This document shows positions 17,729 to 26,627 of a stretch of DNA of 64,000 bases, piece after piece (within the stretch, counting starts at the first letter, position 1; each line of letters opens with the position of its first letter). The DNA is from Pycnococcus provasolii (lineage: Eukaryota > Chlorophyta > Pseudoscourfieldiophyceae > Pseudoscourfieldiales > Pycnococcaceae), in assembly GCA_938743325.2 (NCBI GenBank), contig OW568861.1, positions 124,001-188,000 of the forward strand, given 5' to 3'. The position numbers and the translations under genes are program-made. Below the pieces are notes generated by a model that was not told the origin of the DNA, did not search any database, and saw nothing but the letters and a program-made list of their open reading frames with translations.

Positions 17729-19270
17729 TCAAATCACACCTGCATCGCCTCCATTGCCACCTCCAAATACAGCCCCAACAACGGCACCGACGAATGCACA
17801 CAAGCCTCCTACGACGAAGCTATAAGCAAATGTCAGGCACACCGTCGCAATCTGGACGCCCGTCTGGCTAGCCGCGGTGAGCGGCGTGCCCGTGCCATAG
17901 AACGGAGCTGCGGGCGAAGCCACGAGACCGAGCAAGATTGCTCCGGCCGCACCTCCCATGCAGTGCACGGCACCGGCGCCCATGCCTCGCACGATGCGTG
18001 CTGCCGCGGCAGCAACAATGCCAATTAGGATACCACCATTCACGGTGATAAATCCTGCGACACCGGAAGCCGCGGCGAGGCCGGCAACCGCACCCAGGCT
18101 CGTGTGCATGGTCGCGTCCATGCCCCTCGCGCCCTCAGCCTCGGGCATCACCGTCGGCGGAAACACGAAGTCCACAAGCTGCCACGTCAGCAGACCCGCC
18201 GCGGCCGCGGCGTGCGTCGAGAGTATCGCAGTGGCTGCGGATGCGCCAGCAACCACGGTTGATCCTCCCACGAGCGCGAGCGTCGTCAGCCACAGCAGCG
18301 CAACGCCGATGGCGTGCGCGTTGGACGCCGCGCTGCGCGTCGTCTCGGTGAGCGGCGCCGCCATCTCAGCCGGCTTGGCAGAACGCGCACTGAGCGTTCC
18401 ACCGAAGACGTAGTATCCCATCGCTGCGGCACCACCCGCGACGTGAACGACGATACTTCCCGAGAAGTCGAGCGCGTTCCAGCGCGTGGCAAAGAAGCCT
18501 CCAGCCCACAGCAGGCGGCATATGGGCGCGTAGACGACTGCAACGAAGAGTGCGGCGAACACGGCGGAGACGGCCCCTCCCGCCCTGTGATTTTGCAGCT
18601 GCCGGAACGACGGCGTGCCCGCGATGGCTGCCGCAAGCACCGCGTGCGCAAGCTGCAGCGCGGCCCACGCGAGCTCGGGCACGCCGTCGACGAGCGCATC
18701 CGTGCTGACGTTGACCATGGACGCGAGGTCGAGCGCGCCGAACCACCTGAGCGGGAAGGTTGTCGGCGCGAGGCTGTTGAAGGCGAACGCGAGGCTGTAA
18801 CCCACCCCGAGGAAGCTCAGGCTGGCCGCGGCCATGTTTGCGAGCGCGCGCGCGGGTGCTGCAGCAGCGTCGCCTCGCCTCTTGTGCGCGAGCGCAATGC
18901 CCGGCGCGCCGGCGACGAGGGCGATGGCAGCGCACGCGAGTACCCACGACGAGCTTGCGCTGATGGCTGCCGCCTCCGCCGCCGCCTTGGCGAGCGCCAC
19001 CTGAGACGCCTTTGTTGTGAGCGCGTCGCCCCTTTTTTTCCTCCGACCGTGCTCGAGAACGAGAGAGCTGAACATGTTGTGGTTAAGGGGCTGTTGTTGT
19101 TGTGGTTGTCGAGCGCGGCACGCTGTGCATAGTTGCAAGGCCGCCGCGGGAGACGAGAGAGGGGAGAGAGGCCGAGGCGCCACCGCCCTGGATGCTGAAG
19201 TCTTGCAAGGCGAGGTGCTCGACGTGGCCAAGCCGGCCAAGCCTCGACGTGGCCGGAGACCCGCTGACAT
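17729..19270 (-). CDS. Divergent ammonium transporter (Amt/Rh family)
   Basis: This 513-aa membrane protein has about ten or eleven hydrophobic segments. The segment WNALDFSGSIVVHVAGGAAAMG matches the Amt motif with the conserved Asp and first pore His, and GAGAVHCMGGAAGAILLGL carries the second pore His. The rest is strongly Ala-enriched and diverges from typical Amt proteins. The N-terminus from Met 19270 (MSAGLRPRRGLAGLATSSTSPCKTSASRAV...) looks like a plastid transit peptide; other candidate starts are upstream in frame at 19441 and downstream at 19075. Plastid location is therefore only a possibility. The family call is fairly secure because both pore His regions are visible. Confidence 0.75.
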   Translation of the reverse strand: MSAGLRPRRGLAGLATSSTSPCKTSASRAVAPRPLSPLSSPAAALQLCTACRARQPQQQQPLNHNMFSSLVLEHGRRKKRGDALTTKASQVALAKAAAEAAAISASSSWVLACAAIALVAGAPGIALAHKRRGDAAAAPARALANMAAASLSFLGVGYSLAFAFNSLAPTTFPLRWFGALDLASMVNVSTDALVDGVPELAWAALQLAHAVLAAAIAGTPSFRQLQNHRAGGAVSAVFAALFVAVVYAPICRLLWAGGFFATRWNALDFSGSIVVHVAGGAAAMGYYVFGGTLSARSAKPAEMAAPLTETTRSAASNAHAIGVALLWLTTLALVGGSTVVAGASAATAILSTHAAAAAGLLTWQLVDFVFPPTVMPEAEGARGMDATMHTSLGAVAGLAAASGVAGFITVNGGILIGIVAAAAARIVRGMGAGAVHCMGGAAGAILLGLVASPAAPFYGTGTPLTAASQTGVQIATVCLTFAYSFVVGGLCAFVGAVVGAVFGGGNGGDAGVI

Positions 19271-19459
19271 GTTTGTTTTCGGAGAGTGCAAGGGCGGGCG
19301 GGGCGCCCCTTTGAGGTTTCGAATAAAATGACCCACCTGGTTTGAACACAAGACAGCGACGAGGAGGGAAAACCAAAAAAACTGAAAACGCAAAGCAAGT
19401 CTGCAACTGGGGGTCCCGGCCGGTAACTTTAGCAAGGCCAAGTGGCCAACCTACGAGGC

Positions 19460-19540
19460 AACCCTAACCCTAACGGTAACAAAAACAAAACCGTCCCCCA
19501 CCCTAACCCTAACTGAAAACCCTAACTGAAACCCCTAACT
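19460..19540 (+). repeat. Telomere-type (CCCTAA) tract between divergent genes
   Basis: Short CCCTAA runs are separated by variants such as CCCTAACTGAAA, the latter repeated three times. The tract lies between the divergent ammonium-transporter and FAM185A-like genes, close to both promoters. Confidence 0.9.
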
Positions 19541-19653
19541 GAAAGCCCTCCCCGATGCCTCTCTTCTGGTGTGGTCCCCCTTTCCTTTTCCTTTTATCCT
19601 TTTGTCTCTTCCGACGTGGACGAAAATCCTTTTCTCACCTTAGTCAGTCTAGC

Positions 19654-21129
19654 ATGCCTCGCCTCTGGCCTGCTCTCGCGGGCTATGTCGCTCGTGCCAC
19701 TGCAAGCAGAAGGATCTGGTACTCCACCGTCTCGCGCATACCAGCACCGCCAGGCGCACTCCTGCGCGTATCCATACCCGCAGACTGCAAACCGCTCAAC
19801 GTCGTCATCAACACAACGTCGCCACTCGACGCTGACGCGGGAGGGGCGGAGAGTGCCACGTTCGACGTGCCTGACGGGTGCGCAGTCGAGCGCGACGGAG
19901 GCGACGTCGTCGTCACGAGACAGGGAGACCACGGAACGGCGAAGGAAATCAACATCACCATTCCAGAGCGATACGTCGGCGTGCACCTCGCAACGCACGC
20001 AGGATCCGTCATCTTCAAAGGGTCCATCAAGGAAGCTGCCGTGAGCGTCGTCGCGCCGAGCGGGTCCATCGTCGCGCAGAAAGGTACAAGCATACAAGGG
20101 TCAAGCGTCGTGCTCGCGGCTGGGGAACTGCCGGGCATCGACTTCTCCGCCGGAACGCTCGCCGCTACGCCGCTGCGTCTCGAGGCGACGTCGGGAGGGT
20201 CGGTGTTTGCCAAAAAGGTTGTCAGCGGCGACGCCATCGTCGGTGCGACCAAGGGACCAGGAACCGTTCACATAAACACGATGTTCGCCCACACGGCTGT
20301 TGTCGCGACGGACTCGGGAACGCTCACAATTAAGGCGGGGCGCTACGGCGCAAGTCTAGCAGGTGGGGTGGACGGTGGACCGTTGAGAACCGAAGGCGAA
20401 GAAGGCGGCGGCGGCGACGGCGAAGGTGGTGGTGGAGGAAAAGGCGACAAAATGTTCGAGGGGAGTGTTCGCGAGTTCGCGGTGCCATCCGCAAAAAGTG
20501 CCGACGCCTACGCCGCCCACAAGTGGGAGGCGTACAGCCTGCGTGGCTCGCCGCCGCCGCTCGATGCGGAGGGTGGCCTGCTCGCTATTTCCAAGGGTGG
20601 CGGCATACATGTCGACGGCATCGAGGGTGCTGCCGCCGCTGTTCGCGCAGGTTCCCCAGGTTTGCTGGGATTTGCCTTCCCCTCCTTCCGTCGAACGGAC
20701 GTTCGAGTCAGCGCGACGACGGAGTGCACACGCCTGACGGCAATGAATCGCGGCGACGGCGAAGTGTATCTGAGCATCCCTCCGCCGGCAGATTTGGAGG
20801 AAGACGCGGGAGGCAATCACAGCCGCGCGGGGCGCGGCGTGCCCGTCGAATCCGCCGTATCCGAGTGGAAGTTGAGGATTGTTGCGGCACGAGGGGTGAG
20901 GTACACATCTGAGAATGTCGCGAATGCGCTAAATTGGTGCGGTGCCCCTCACGCTCCTCTCACATCCCTGCCGTACGGACCGCGATGGGTTGCACAAAGG
21001 CAGAGCGTGAGGAAGGATACCACATACAAGGTATCGGGCAGTTCGAACGATGTTGAGCTGAAGGTGGAAGCTGAACGTGGCACTCTCATCATTGGAGAGC
21101 ACACGTGGAAACCGAATTGGAGTGCATGA
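19654..21129 (+). CDS. FAM185A-like DUF4097 beta-helix protein, probably mitochondrial
   Basis: The 491-aa product starts MPRLWPALAGYVARATASRRIWYS, a basic amphipathic N-terminus that fits a mitochondrial presequence. The body is made of short beta-strand repeats (VHLATHAGSVIFKGSIKEAAVSV, SGSIVAQKGTSIQGSSVVLAAGE, ATKGPGTVHINTMFAHTAVV) typical of DUF4097 adhesin-like beta helices such as FAM185A. A Gly-rich linker (about residues 245-265) interrupts it. The molecular role of this family is not established. An earlier in-frame ATG at 19555 would add a hydrophobic 33-residue leader; 19654 was preferred for its targeting sequence. Confidence 0.65.
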   Translation: MPRLWPALAGYVARATASRRIWYSTVSRIPAPPGALLRVSIPADCKPLNVVINTTSPLDADAGGAESATFDVPDGCAVERDGGDVVVTRQGDHGTAKEINITIPERYVGVHLATHAGSVIFKGSIKEAAVSVVAPSGSIVAQKGTSIQGSSVVLAAGELPGIDFSAGTLAATPLRLEATSGGSVFAKKVVSGDAIVGATKGPGTVHINTMFAHTAVVATDSGTLTIKAGRYGASLAGGVDGGPLRTEGEEGGGGDGEGGGGGKGDKMFEGSVREFAVPSAKSADAYAAHKWEAYSLRGSPPPLDAEGGLLAISKGGGIHVDGIEGAAAAVRAGSPGLLGFAFPSFRRTDVRVSATTECTRLTAMNRGDGEVYLSIPPPADLEEDAGGNHSRAGRGVPVESAVSEWKLRIVAARGVRYTSENVANALNWCGAPHAPLTSLPYGPRWVAQRQSVRKDTTYKVSGSSNDVELKVEAERGTLIIGEHTWKPNWSA

Positions 21130-21233
21130 CATGACAAGTGCGTGAGTGTGAGTGAGTGAGTGTGTGTGTGTGTGTGTGTGTACGACTTTTTGGAACATCT
21201 ACAACAAGTAATACAGTATTATGCAAATTACAT
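21130..21233. other. Convergent 3' ends with GT microsatellite
   Basis: This short space between convergent genes holds a (GTGA/GT)n microsatellite at about 21142-21180 and a TACAGTA heptamer at 21212-21218. Confidence 0.7.
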
Positions 21234-22514
21234 CTACCACGATTGAATGCCAGTTGTCTTTAGAGCTGCGCGCAGGGCGGCTGCACCCGCAGGCATTGAC
21301 GAAGCAGCTTTACTTCGGTTCTTATTTTGGATCACTCGCATTTTTAGCTCACGTTGTCGCGACGGTTCGCCAATTTCATCGGAGGTGGCGGCCGGTATCG
21401 CAGTGCTAGATGGATCGTCGCGAAACTCGACAGCTCCTTCAGCTCCTCCATCTTGTTGGCGTCTCTCCTTCTTCCTCTTCTTCTTGGGCGGGTGTGGTTC
21501 TTCCTTCGTCGTTCTCTTGCCATCCTCATCGTCGCGACGATTTCGCCCATCCTTTTGCACGCGCTTGTTTCTCTTTTCAGGAACCACTCCTGCAGCCCGT
21601 TGCTTCTCGACCCAGTCCTTACCTCTCTGATGAGTGGGTTTCGCTCGTCCAGGAACAGCCGTGTTGTCAATGTGCGTGACTGTCGGACATCCGGCCATCA
21701 CAACGCGAGGGTACTTGTCAGTGTCTTCCGTGAATGGATTTCCTTTGAGACTGACGCGCAGCAGACGGCGCAGCGTCTTCAGAGCGTCACCCACGTCGTT
21801 CCAGCTGCCAATTCGGTTGTTTGTCATTTCCAGCAATTCGAGTGACGGGCACGCCTCTCCAAACGACGCGGGAACTCGCTTGATCAGATTGTGGCTCAGG
21901 CGTAGCTCCGTGAGGTTCCCAAAAGGCTCGTTCGAGAGCAGCGGTTTGATACTTTTGATTGAATTTGTCGAAGCTGAGAGTTTGCGCAGGTGTTCGGCTG
22001 GTAGGTTCGTCGGCAGTTCACTGAGCGCGCAATGACTGACAACGATGGTCTCGAGGCTGGATAAGGCTGCCACATCAATGCTTCTTAGATTTTCGTTGTG
22101 GCTCGCGACGAAAGCGACGACGTTGCGTAGAGCTCTTTCGTCTGTACTCAGGTCAAGGTGTTCCTCCAGCTTGTTGTGGGAGACGTCAAGCACACGTATG
22201 GTTGCGTTCTCTTTTTTCTTCTTCTTGCCTGACTCCTTTTCGCTCGCGAGTATGGCGACTTCTTCAAGACTGTTGCCCTTGGCATCGACGTGTTTGACAA
22301 GCGGCAGGACATCAATGCCCGCGAGTGATGTCCACGCGCAGTTGGGTGCGTCGATGCGCTCAAGGCGTGGCGCGGCGGTTGCGAGAGCGCGCCAGAACGA
22401 CACGGGCGGCGTCGAGGCGTCAGGAGTGAACGTCAGGCGCTTCACGGAGGGCAGGTCTTCGACGCGTGCGCTTGCGGGCAAGTGCTGACGCAGAAGCGGA
22501 GCGTGGTTCGCCAT
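21234..22514 (-). CDS. Leucine-rich-repeat protein with basic nuclear-type tail
   Basis: This 426-aa protein has leucine-rich repeats across about residues 40-275 (IRVLDVSHNKLEEHLDL, LETIVVSHCALSELPTNL, LTELRLSHNLIKRVPASF, LELLEMTNNRIGSW), ended by a cap (LRVSLKGNPFTEDTDKYPRVVMAGCPTVTHID) like that of SDS22 or U2A'-type proteins. The last 130 residues are strongly basic (KEEPHPPKKKRKKERRQQ) with a likely nuclear localisation signal. It resembles LRR adaptors of nuclear complexes, but no specific orthologue was recognised. Confidence 0.8.
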   Translation of the reverse strand: MANHAPLLRQHLPASARVEDLPSVKRLTFTPDASTPPVSFWRALATAAPRLERIDAPNCAWTSLAGIDVLPLVKHVDAKGNSLEEVAILASEKESGKKKKKENATIRVLDVSHNKLEEHLDLSTDERALRNVVAFVASHNENLRSIDVAALSSLETIVVSHCALSELPTNLPAEHLRKLSASTNSIKSIKPLLSNEPFGNLTELRLSHNLIKRVPASFGEACPSLELLEMTNNRIGSWNDVGDALKTLRRLLRVSLKGNPFTEDTDKYPRVVMAGCPTVTHIDNTAVPGRAKPTHQRGKDWVEKQRAAGVVPEKRNKRVQKDGRNRRDDEDGKRTTKEEPHPPKKKRKKERRQQDGGAEGAVEFRDDPSSTAIPAATSDEIGEPSRQRELKMRVIQNKNRSKAASSMPAGAAALRAALKTTGIQSW

Positions 22515-22661
22515 CGCTTATGTACTTTCTGGTCGCAAGCAAGGTGTCACACCTGGTGCCTGGCGGCGGTGCTGTCCAAGAACAGTCCATGAAGGGAGGG
22601 GCGGATTATTCGGGTTTTGCGTTAGGGGTTTCAATTACAGATGAAAAAAATGGAACTTGCC

Positions 22662-23216
22662 TTAAGCGACGTACTCGCTGTTCACGTCCCTCGTCCGTCT
22701 CTTGCGAATCAAGTCCAAGAACTCGCGGTTGTGATGGCCAGGCACGCTGTCACGCTCCGCGCGGTACGTCTTTTTCTCCGCGCGCGCACGGTGGCGCTGG
22801 TCCCGACGAAACACCGTCATGGCGTCCACCCGCGGCTGAATCGCCGCCTGTCTAGGGAGCACGTTGTCGCGCAGGAGCATGGGCTTAGGCAGCTTGGTTT
22901 TCCACTGGTGTAAGGCACGCCGCGGCGCTGCTGAGAACACGTCGAGCTCGACGGGTCGCGCACTCGCCGGCCTTTCCGCAGGTTGCACAGTGTGCGCTGC
23001 GGAGACGGCGGGGAAGAGGCACGCCGCTACGGATAGGATCGTCGTGAGAACGCCAATCCACCGGCGGCGTGCGTGCGTGCCCATCCCCCTTGCGTGTTGT
23101 CGTTTTCCCCGAGCCTGTAACGTACATGAGCACACCTTGGAGGCACTCTCCAAGTCGGCACTCGACAAGACGGAAGACACACGGAAAGGCACAGAAGACC
23201 GAGGCATGACAGACAT
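22662..23216 (-). CDS. Hypothetical protein with targeting region and one membrane segment
   Basis: The 184-aa product is not recognised. The first 50 residues are Ser/Arg/Val-rich and transit-like. They are followed by RRRWIGVLTTILSVAACLFPAVSAA, an Arg-Arg motif plus hydrophobic segment ending in a signal-peptidase-like VSAA. This resembles the bipartite transit and Tat signal of a thylakoid-lumen protein. The C-terminal half is highly basic (FRRDQRHRARAEKKTYRAERD). An alternative start is the Met of MGTHARRRW. Function and location are uncertain. Confidence 0.5.
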   Translation of the reverse strand: MSVMPRSSVPFRVSSVLSSADLESASKVCSCTLQARGKRQHARGMGTHARRRWIGVLTTILSVAACLFPAVSAAHTVQPAERPASARPVELDVFSAAPRRALHQWKTKLPKPMLLRDNVLPRQAAIQPRVDAMTVFRRDQRHRARAEKKTYRAERDSVPGHHNREFLDLIRKRRTRDVNSEYVA

Positions 23217-23297
23217 GTGGCCTCTAAAATACAAGTGTTACTACGATGACCATACGCACGAAGGGAAACGCGAGAGCCGAGAGGAGATCAGGCACGG

Positions 23298-23345
23298 TAA
23301 CCCTAACCCTAACCCTAACCCTAACCCTAACCCTAGCCCTAACCC
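23298..23345 (+). repeat. Telomere-type (CCCTAA)n tract
   Basis: About seven near-perfect CCCTAA units plus diverged copies lie in the 600-bp space between the divergent genes at 23216 (minus) and 23817 (plus). It is one of the two longest such tracts in the window. Confidence 0.95.
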
Positions 23346-23816
23346 CGACCTACACCAGACCACCAGCACACATCAAGCTCGTGGTAATTGTAAACCCCTA
23401 AACCGACTAGGGTAAGTACTACTGTAACACTAGCCGAGTCGGACTCCGATCCTAGTCTAAGAAGTACTTATCCTTTGCCGACGTTGTCTGTGATCTTTTG
23501 CTCGTAGTTGGGCGGGTGGATGCGATTGCTCCTGGAGCCTCAGCGAGCGATCATCAGGCGAGGGGACGGGACCCGGGAGGTGCATGACCTCGGTGCATGT
23601 GATGGGGAAGGGTGATGGGTCCAGCCCATTTTATCGTCGGTCTGTCTGTCGCTTGCTCCAACCTTGGTGTTGCGTTCTCTCTTCCTCCATCAGTCGCGTT
23701 GTTGCCTTGGCTCTAGCTCTTGGCTCTTCGCTCGTCCTTTTACTTGCCTCCCTCTCGCTTGTGTCTCGTGTGCACTCTTGTTGCTGGCTCTTGTTCATTC
23801 CCCCCTCCCATTGTGC

Positions 23817-25865
23817 ATGGCGCTCACCAACAAGTCTCGTACGCCTAACAGTGCCTCCGCGTCGCGCAGACACACACTAACACGACACGTGCACTTAGCC
23901 GCGAAGAAGGCGCGACGAAACACCAGCGCAACCTGCAGCGCCATGGAGGTGCCCATCAGCAAGGACGCCGCGTGGAAGGACCTCGAGGAACATGTCAACG
24001 CGATCGAGGAAACGCACCTCAGAGGTAAGATGGGAATCACGAACAAACGCGCGGCGCAAACGCGCGCGTGTGCGAGCGCGCGGCTTGCTCGTGTCGATTG
24101 ATCGCTCCGCCTTTTCCTACGCAACATAGCGCAAGCAAGCAAGTCACTCATGAAACCCCACCCACCCACCCACCACCTCCCCTGTCAACCAACCACAGAT
24201 CTCATGACGGACGAGGAGCGTGTCATGAGCATGATCAAGGAGTCGGAGGGCATTGTCGTCGACTACAGCCGCCAGCGTGTGCTGCCGGAGACGATGACCA
24301 AGCTGCTTAAGCTCGCGGAAGCTGCCAAGCTGCGCGAGAAGATCGACTCTATGTTCAGTGGTGAGCACATCAACAGCACGGAAGACCGTGCCGTCCTTCA
24401 CGTCGCACTGCGTGCGCCAACCACGGAAAAGATTGTCGTCGACGGGAAGGATGTTGTCCCCGACGTTCACGAGGTGCTCGAGAAGATCAAGGTGTTCAGC
24501 GAACGTGTGCGCAACGGAGAGTGGCTCGGTGCCACGGGAAAGCCGCTGACGAACGTCGTCTGCGTCGGCATCGGAGGGTCGTTCCTGGGACCTCTCTTTG
24601 TTCACACGGCGATCGAGACGAACCAGGAGGCGATGGACAAGGCGCAAGGACGCGAGCTGCGCTTCCTCGCCAACGTCGACCCCGTCGACGTCGCGCGAGC
24701 TCTCAGCGGTCTCGATCCCGAGACGACGCTCGTGGTCGTCGTGTCTAAGACGTTCACCACCGCCGAGACGATGCTGAACGCGCGCACCGTGCGTACGTGG
24801 ATTACATCCGCGCTCGGACAAGATGCGGTTGCCAAGCACATGGTGGCTGTGAGCACGAACCTGAAGTTGGTCAAGGAGTTTGGCATTGACCCGGAGAATG
24901 CCTTCGCCTTCTGGGACTGGGTGGGTGGCCGCTACTCCGTCTGCTCCGCAGTTGGCATCCTGCCGCTCGCACTTCAGTATGGCTACGAAACGACGGATCT
25001 GTTCCTTCAGGGTGCGTGGAGCATTGACAAGCACTTCCGCGACACGCCGTTCGACCAGAATCTTCCCGTGCTGCTCGGAATGATTGCAGTCTGGAACGTC
25101 AGCTTCCTGCACTGCCCCGCGCGCGCCATCCTGCCGTACTGCCAGGCTCTGGCGAAGCTTGCTCCTCACATCCAGCAGGTGTCCATGGAGAGCAACGGAA
25201 AGGGAGTTGCGATTGACGGAACGACTCTCGACTTCGAGACGGGCGAGATTGACTTTGGCGAGCCAGGAACGAACGGACAGCACTCGTTCTACCAGCTCAT
25301 CCACCAAGGTCGTGTCGTCCCGTGCGACTTCATCGGCACGATCAAGAGCCAGCAGAGTGTTTACCTGAAGGGCGAGGTGGTGTCGAACCACGACGAGCTG
25401 ATGTGCAACTTCTTCGCACAGGCGGATGCGCTCGCTCAGGGCAAGTCTGCCACCGATCTTCGCGCGGAGAACGTTCCCGACGCGCTCATCCCGCACAAAA
25501 CGTTCACGGGTAACCGCCCCAGCTCGAGTATCCTTTTGCCCGAGCTAAACGCGTACACCACGGGCCAGATTCTCGCGCTTTACGAGCACCGCGTCGCGGT
25601 GCAGGGCTTCGTGTGGGGACTCAACTCGTTCGACCAGTGGGGAGTGGAGCTTGGCAAGGTTCTCGCGAGCCAGATCCGCAAGCAGATGAACGAGGCGCGT
25701 ACGAAGGGACGACTGATGAGCTCGCAAGATGGGCACAATGCGTCAACGACATACCTGATGAACAAGTACCTGAGCGGCAAGGCGCAGCTCAAGTACGCCG
25801 ACGCGAAGGACGTGTTCCCGTGCGACATCATTGCGTCGGAGGACTGCAAGGTTCCGTCTGATTGA
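23817..25865 (+). CDS. GPI: Glucose-6-phosphate isomerase, plastid-type N-terminus, one intron
   Basis: Exon 1 is 23817-24024 and exon 2 is 24199-25865, giving 624 aa. The intron (24025-24198) begins GTAAGA and ends CCACAG. The junction restores [14 protein letters not shown], the conserved N-terminal segment. Core motifs include [43 protein letters not shown] and the family signature around SNGKGV...[15 protein letters not shown]. The enzyme interconverts glucose-6-phosphate and fructose-6-phosphate. The N-terminal 45 residues ([21 protein letters not shown]...) fit a plastid transit peptide. An in-frame ATG at 23664 would add a hydrophobic leader and is less likely. Confidence 0.95.
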
Positions 25866-26627
25866 AGCCTCGGCGCATGTCGCGTGCATCGCGTTGCATG
25901 GGGAGACGACGTGATCGGCCAGGCCCGTGATTGAGTAATCATTTCTTTCATCAGAGTTTTCGTGTTGAGCATTTGTTTTTTTAGACAAAAGGTCCTACCG
26001 TAAGTTAGCCTGCAGCATATACAGTACCGGTACAAACTACCGTAGTACTGTACTACTAAGTTTTCCTGAGGACATATGGCGTGCTGCGTGACCACTTAAA
26101 GTCCTGTACCCGCCTAGACTAGTAATAGGGTGGTAGGAGTCGTGCGGCGTGCGCTCCCTCCCCCCCCCACCTTTTTACCACAAGACCCGGGCAGTGTTTT
26201 CGACCCAGTCCGGCAGTGCTTGGCCATCACACCACCACCACATACCACATACCAAACATGCTGGCCTCGGAAAGCTAAACGCCCAAACGAAACCCCGAAC
26301 TCGAATTGTTCGCTATGACGCTATCCTATACCAGTACAACCAGGCCTACAGTACAACCCCTGGGCCTAGGTGGGCCTTTCCGTTTCGGATAGATACATAC
26401 CACGTTGCCCTGTGGTGCCATCCGTGGCGGCCATTCCACTCCACTCCACTCCCGCGTTTCGTCGCCCTGCCCTGCTCGCTCCGCCTGGTGGCCGCACCCG
26501 CCTCACCCTCCTGCGCCTTCTCTCTGCCTGGAGCCTAGTACACGCCTCCTGCGTTGCGTGCCTTAAGGTGGCCTAAGCGCATATGTCGCCGGCCGGCCGG
26601 CGGCAGGCCGGGGCGCGAGGGAGCAAC
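25866..26627. other. 762-bp intergenic region
   Basis: No gene is seen between the isomerase and the next gene. The region holds three TACWGTA heptamers (26020, 26046 and 26347) set in short palindromic sequence, and C-rich low-complexity sequence. It should include the 3' UTR of the isomerase and the promoter of the gene at 26628. Confidence 0.6.

Noticed and set aside
24144-25496. A 450-codon frame antisense to glucose-6-phosphate isomerase
   Set aside because: The opposite strand encodes a clearly conserved enzyme; the antisense product is Arg/Leu/Val-rich shadow sequence.
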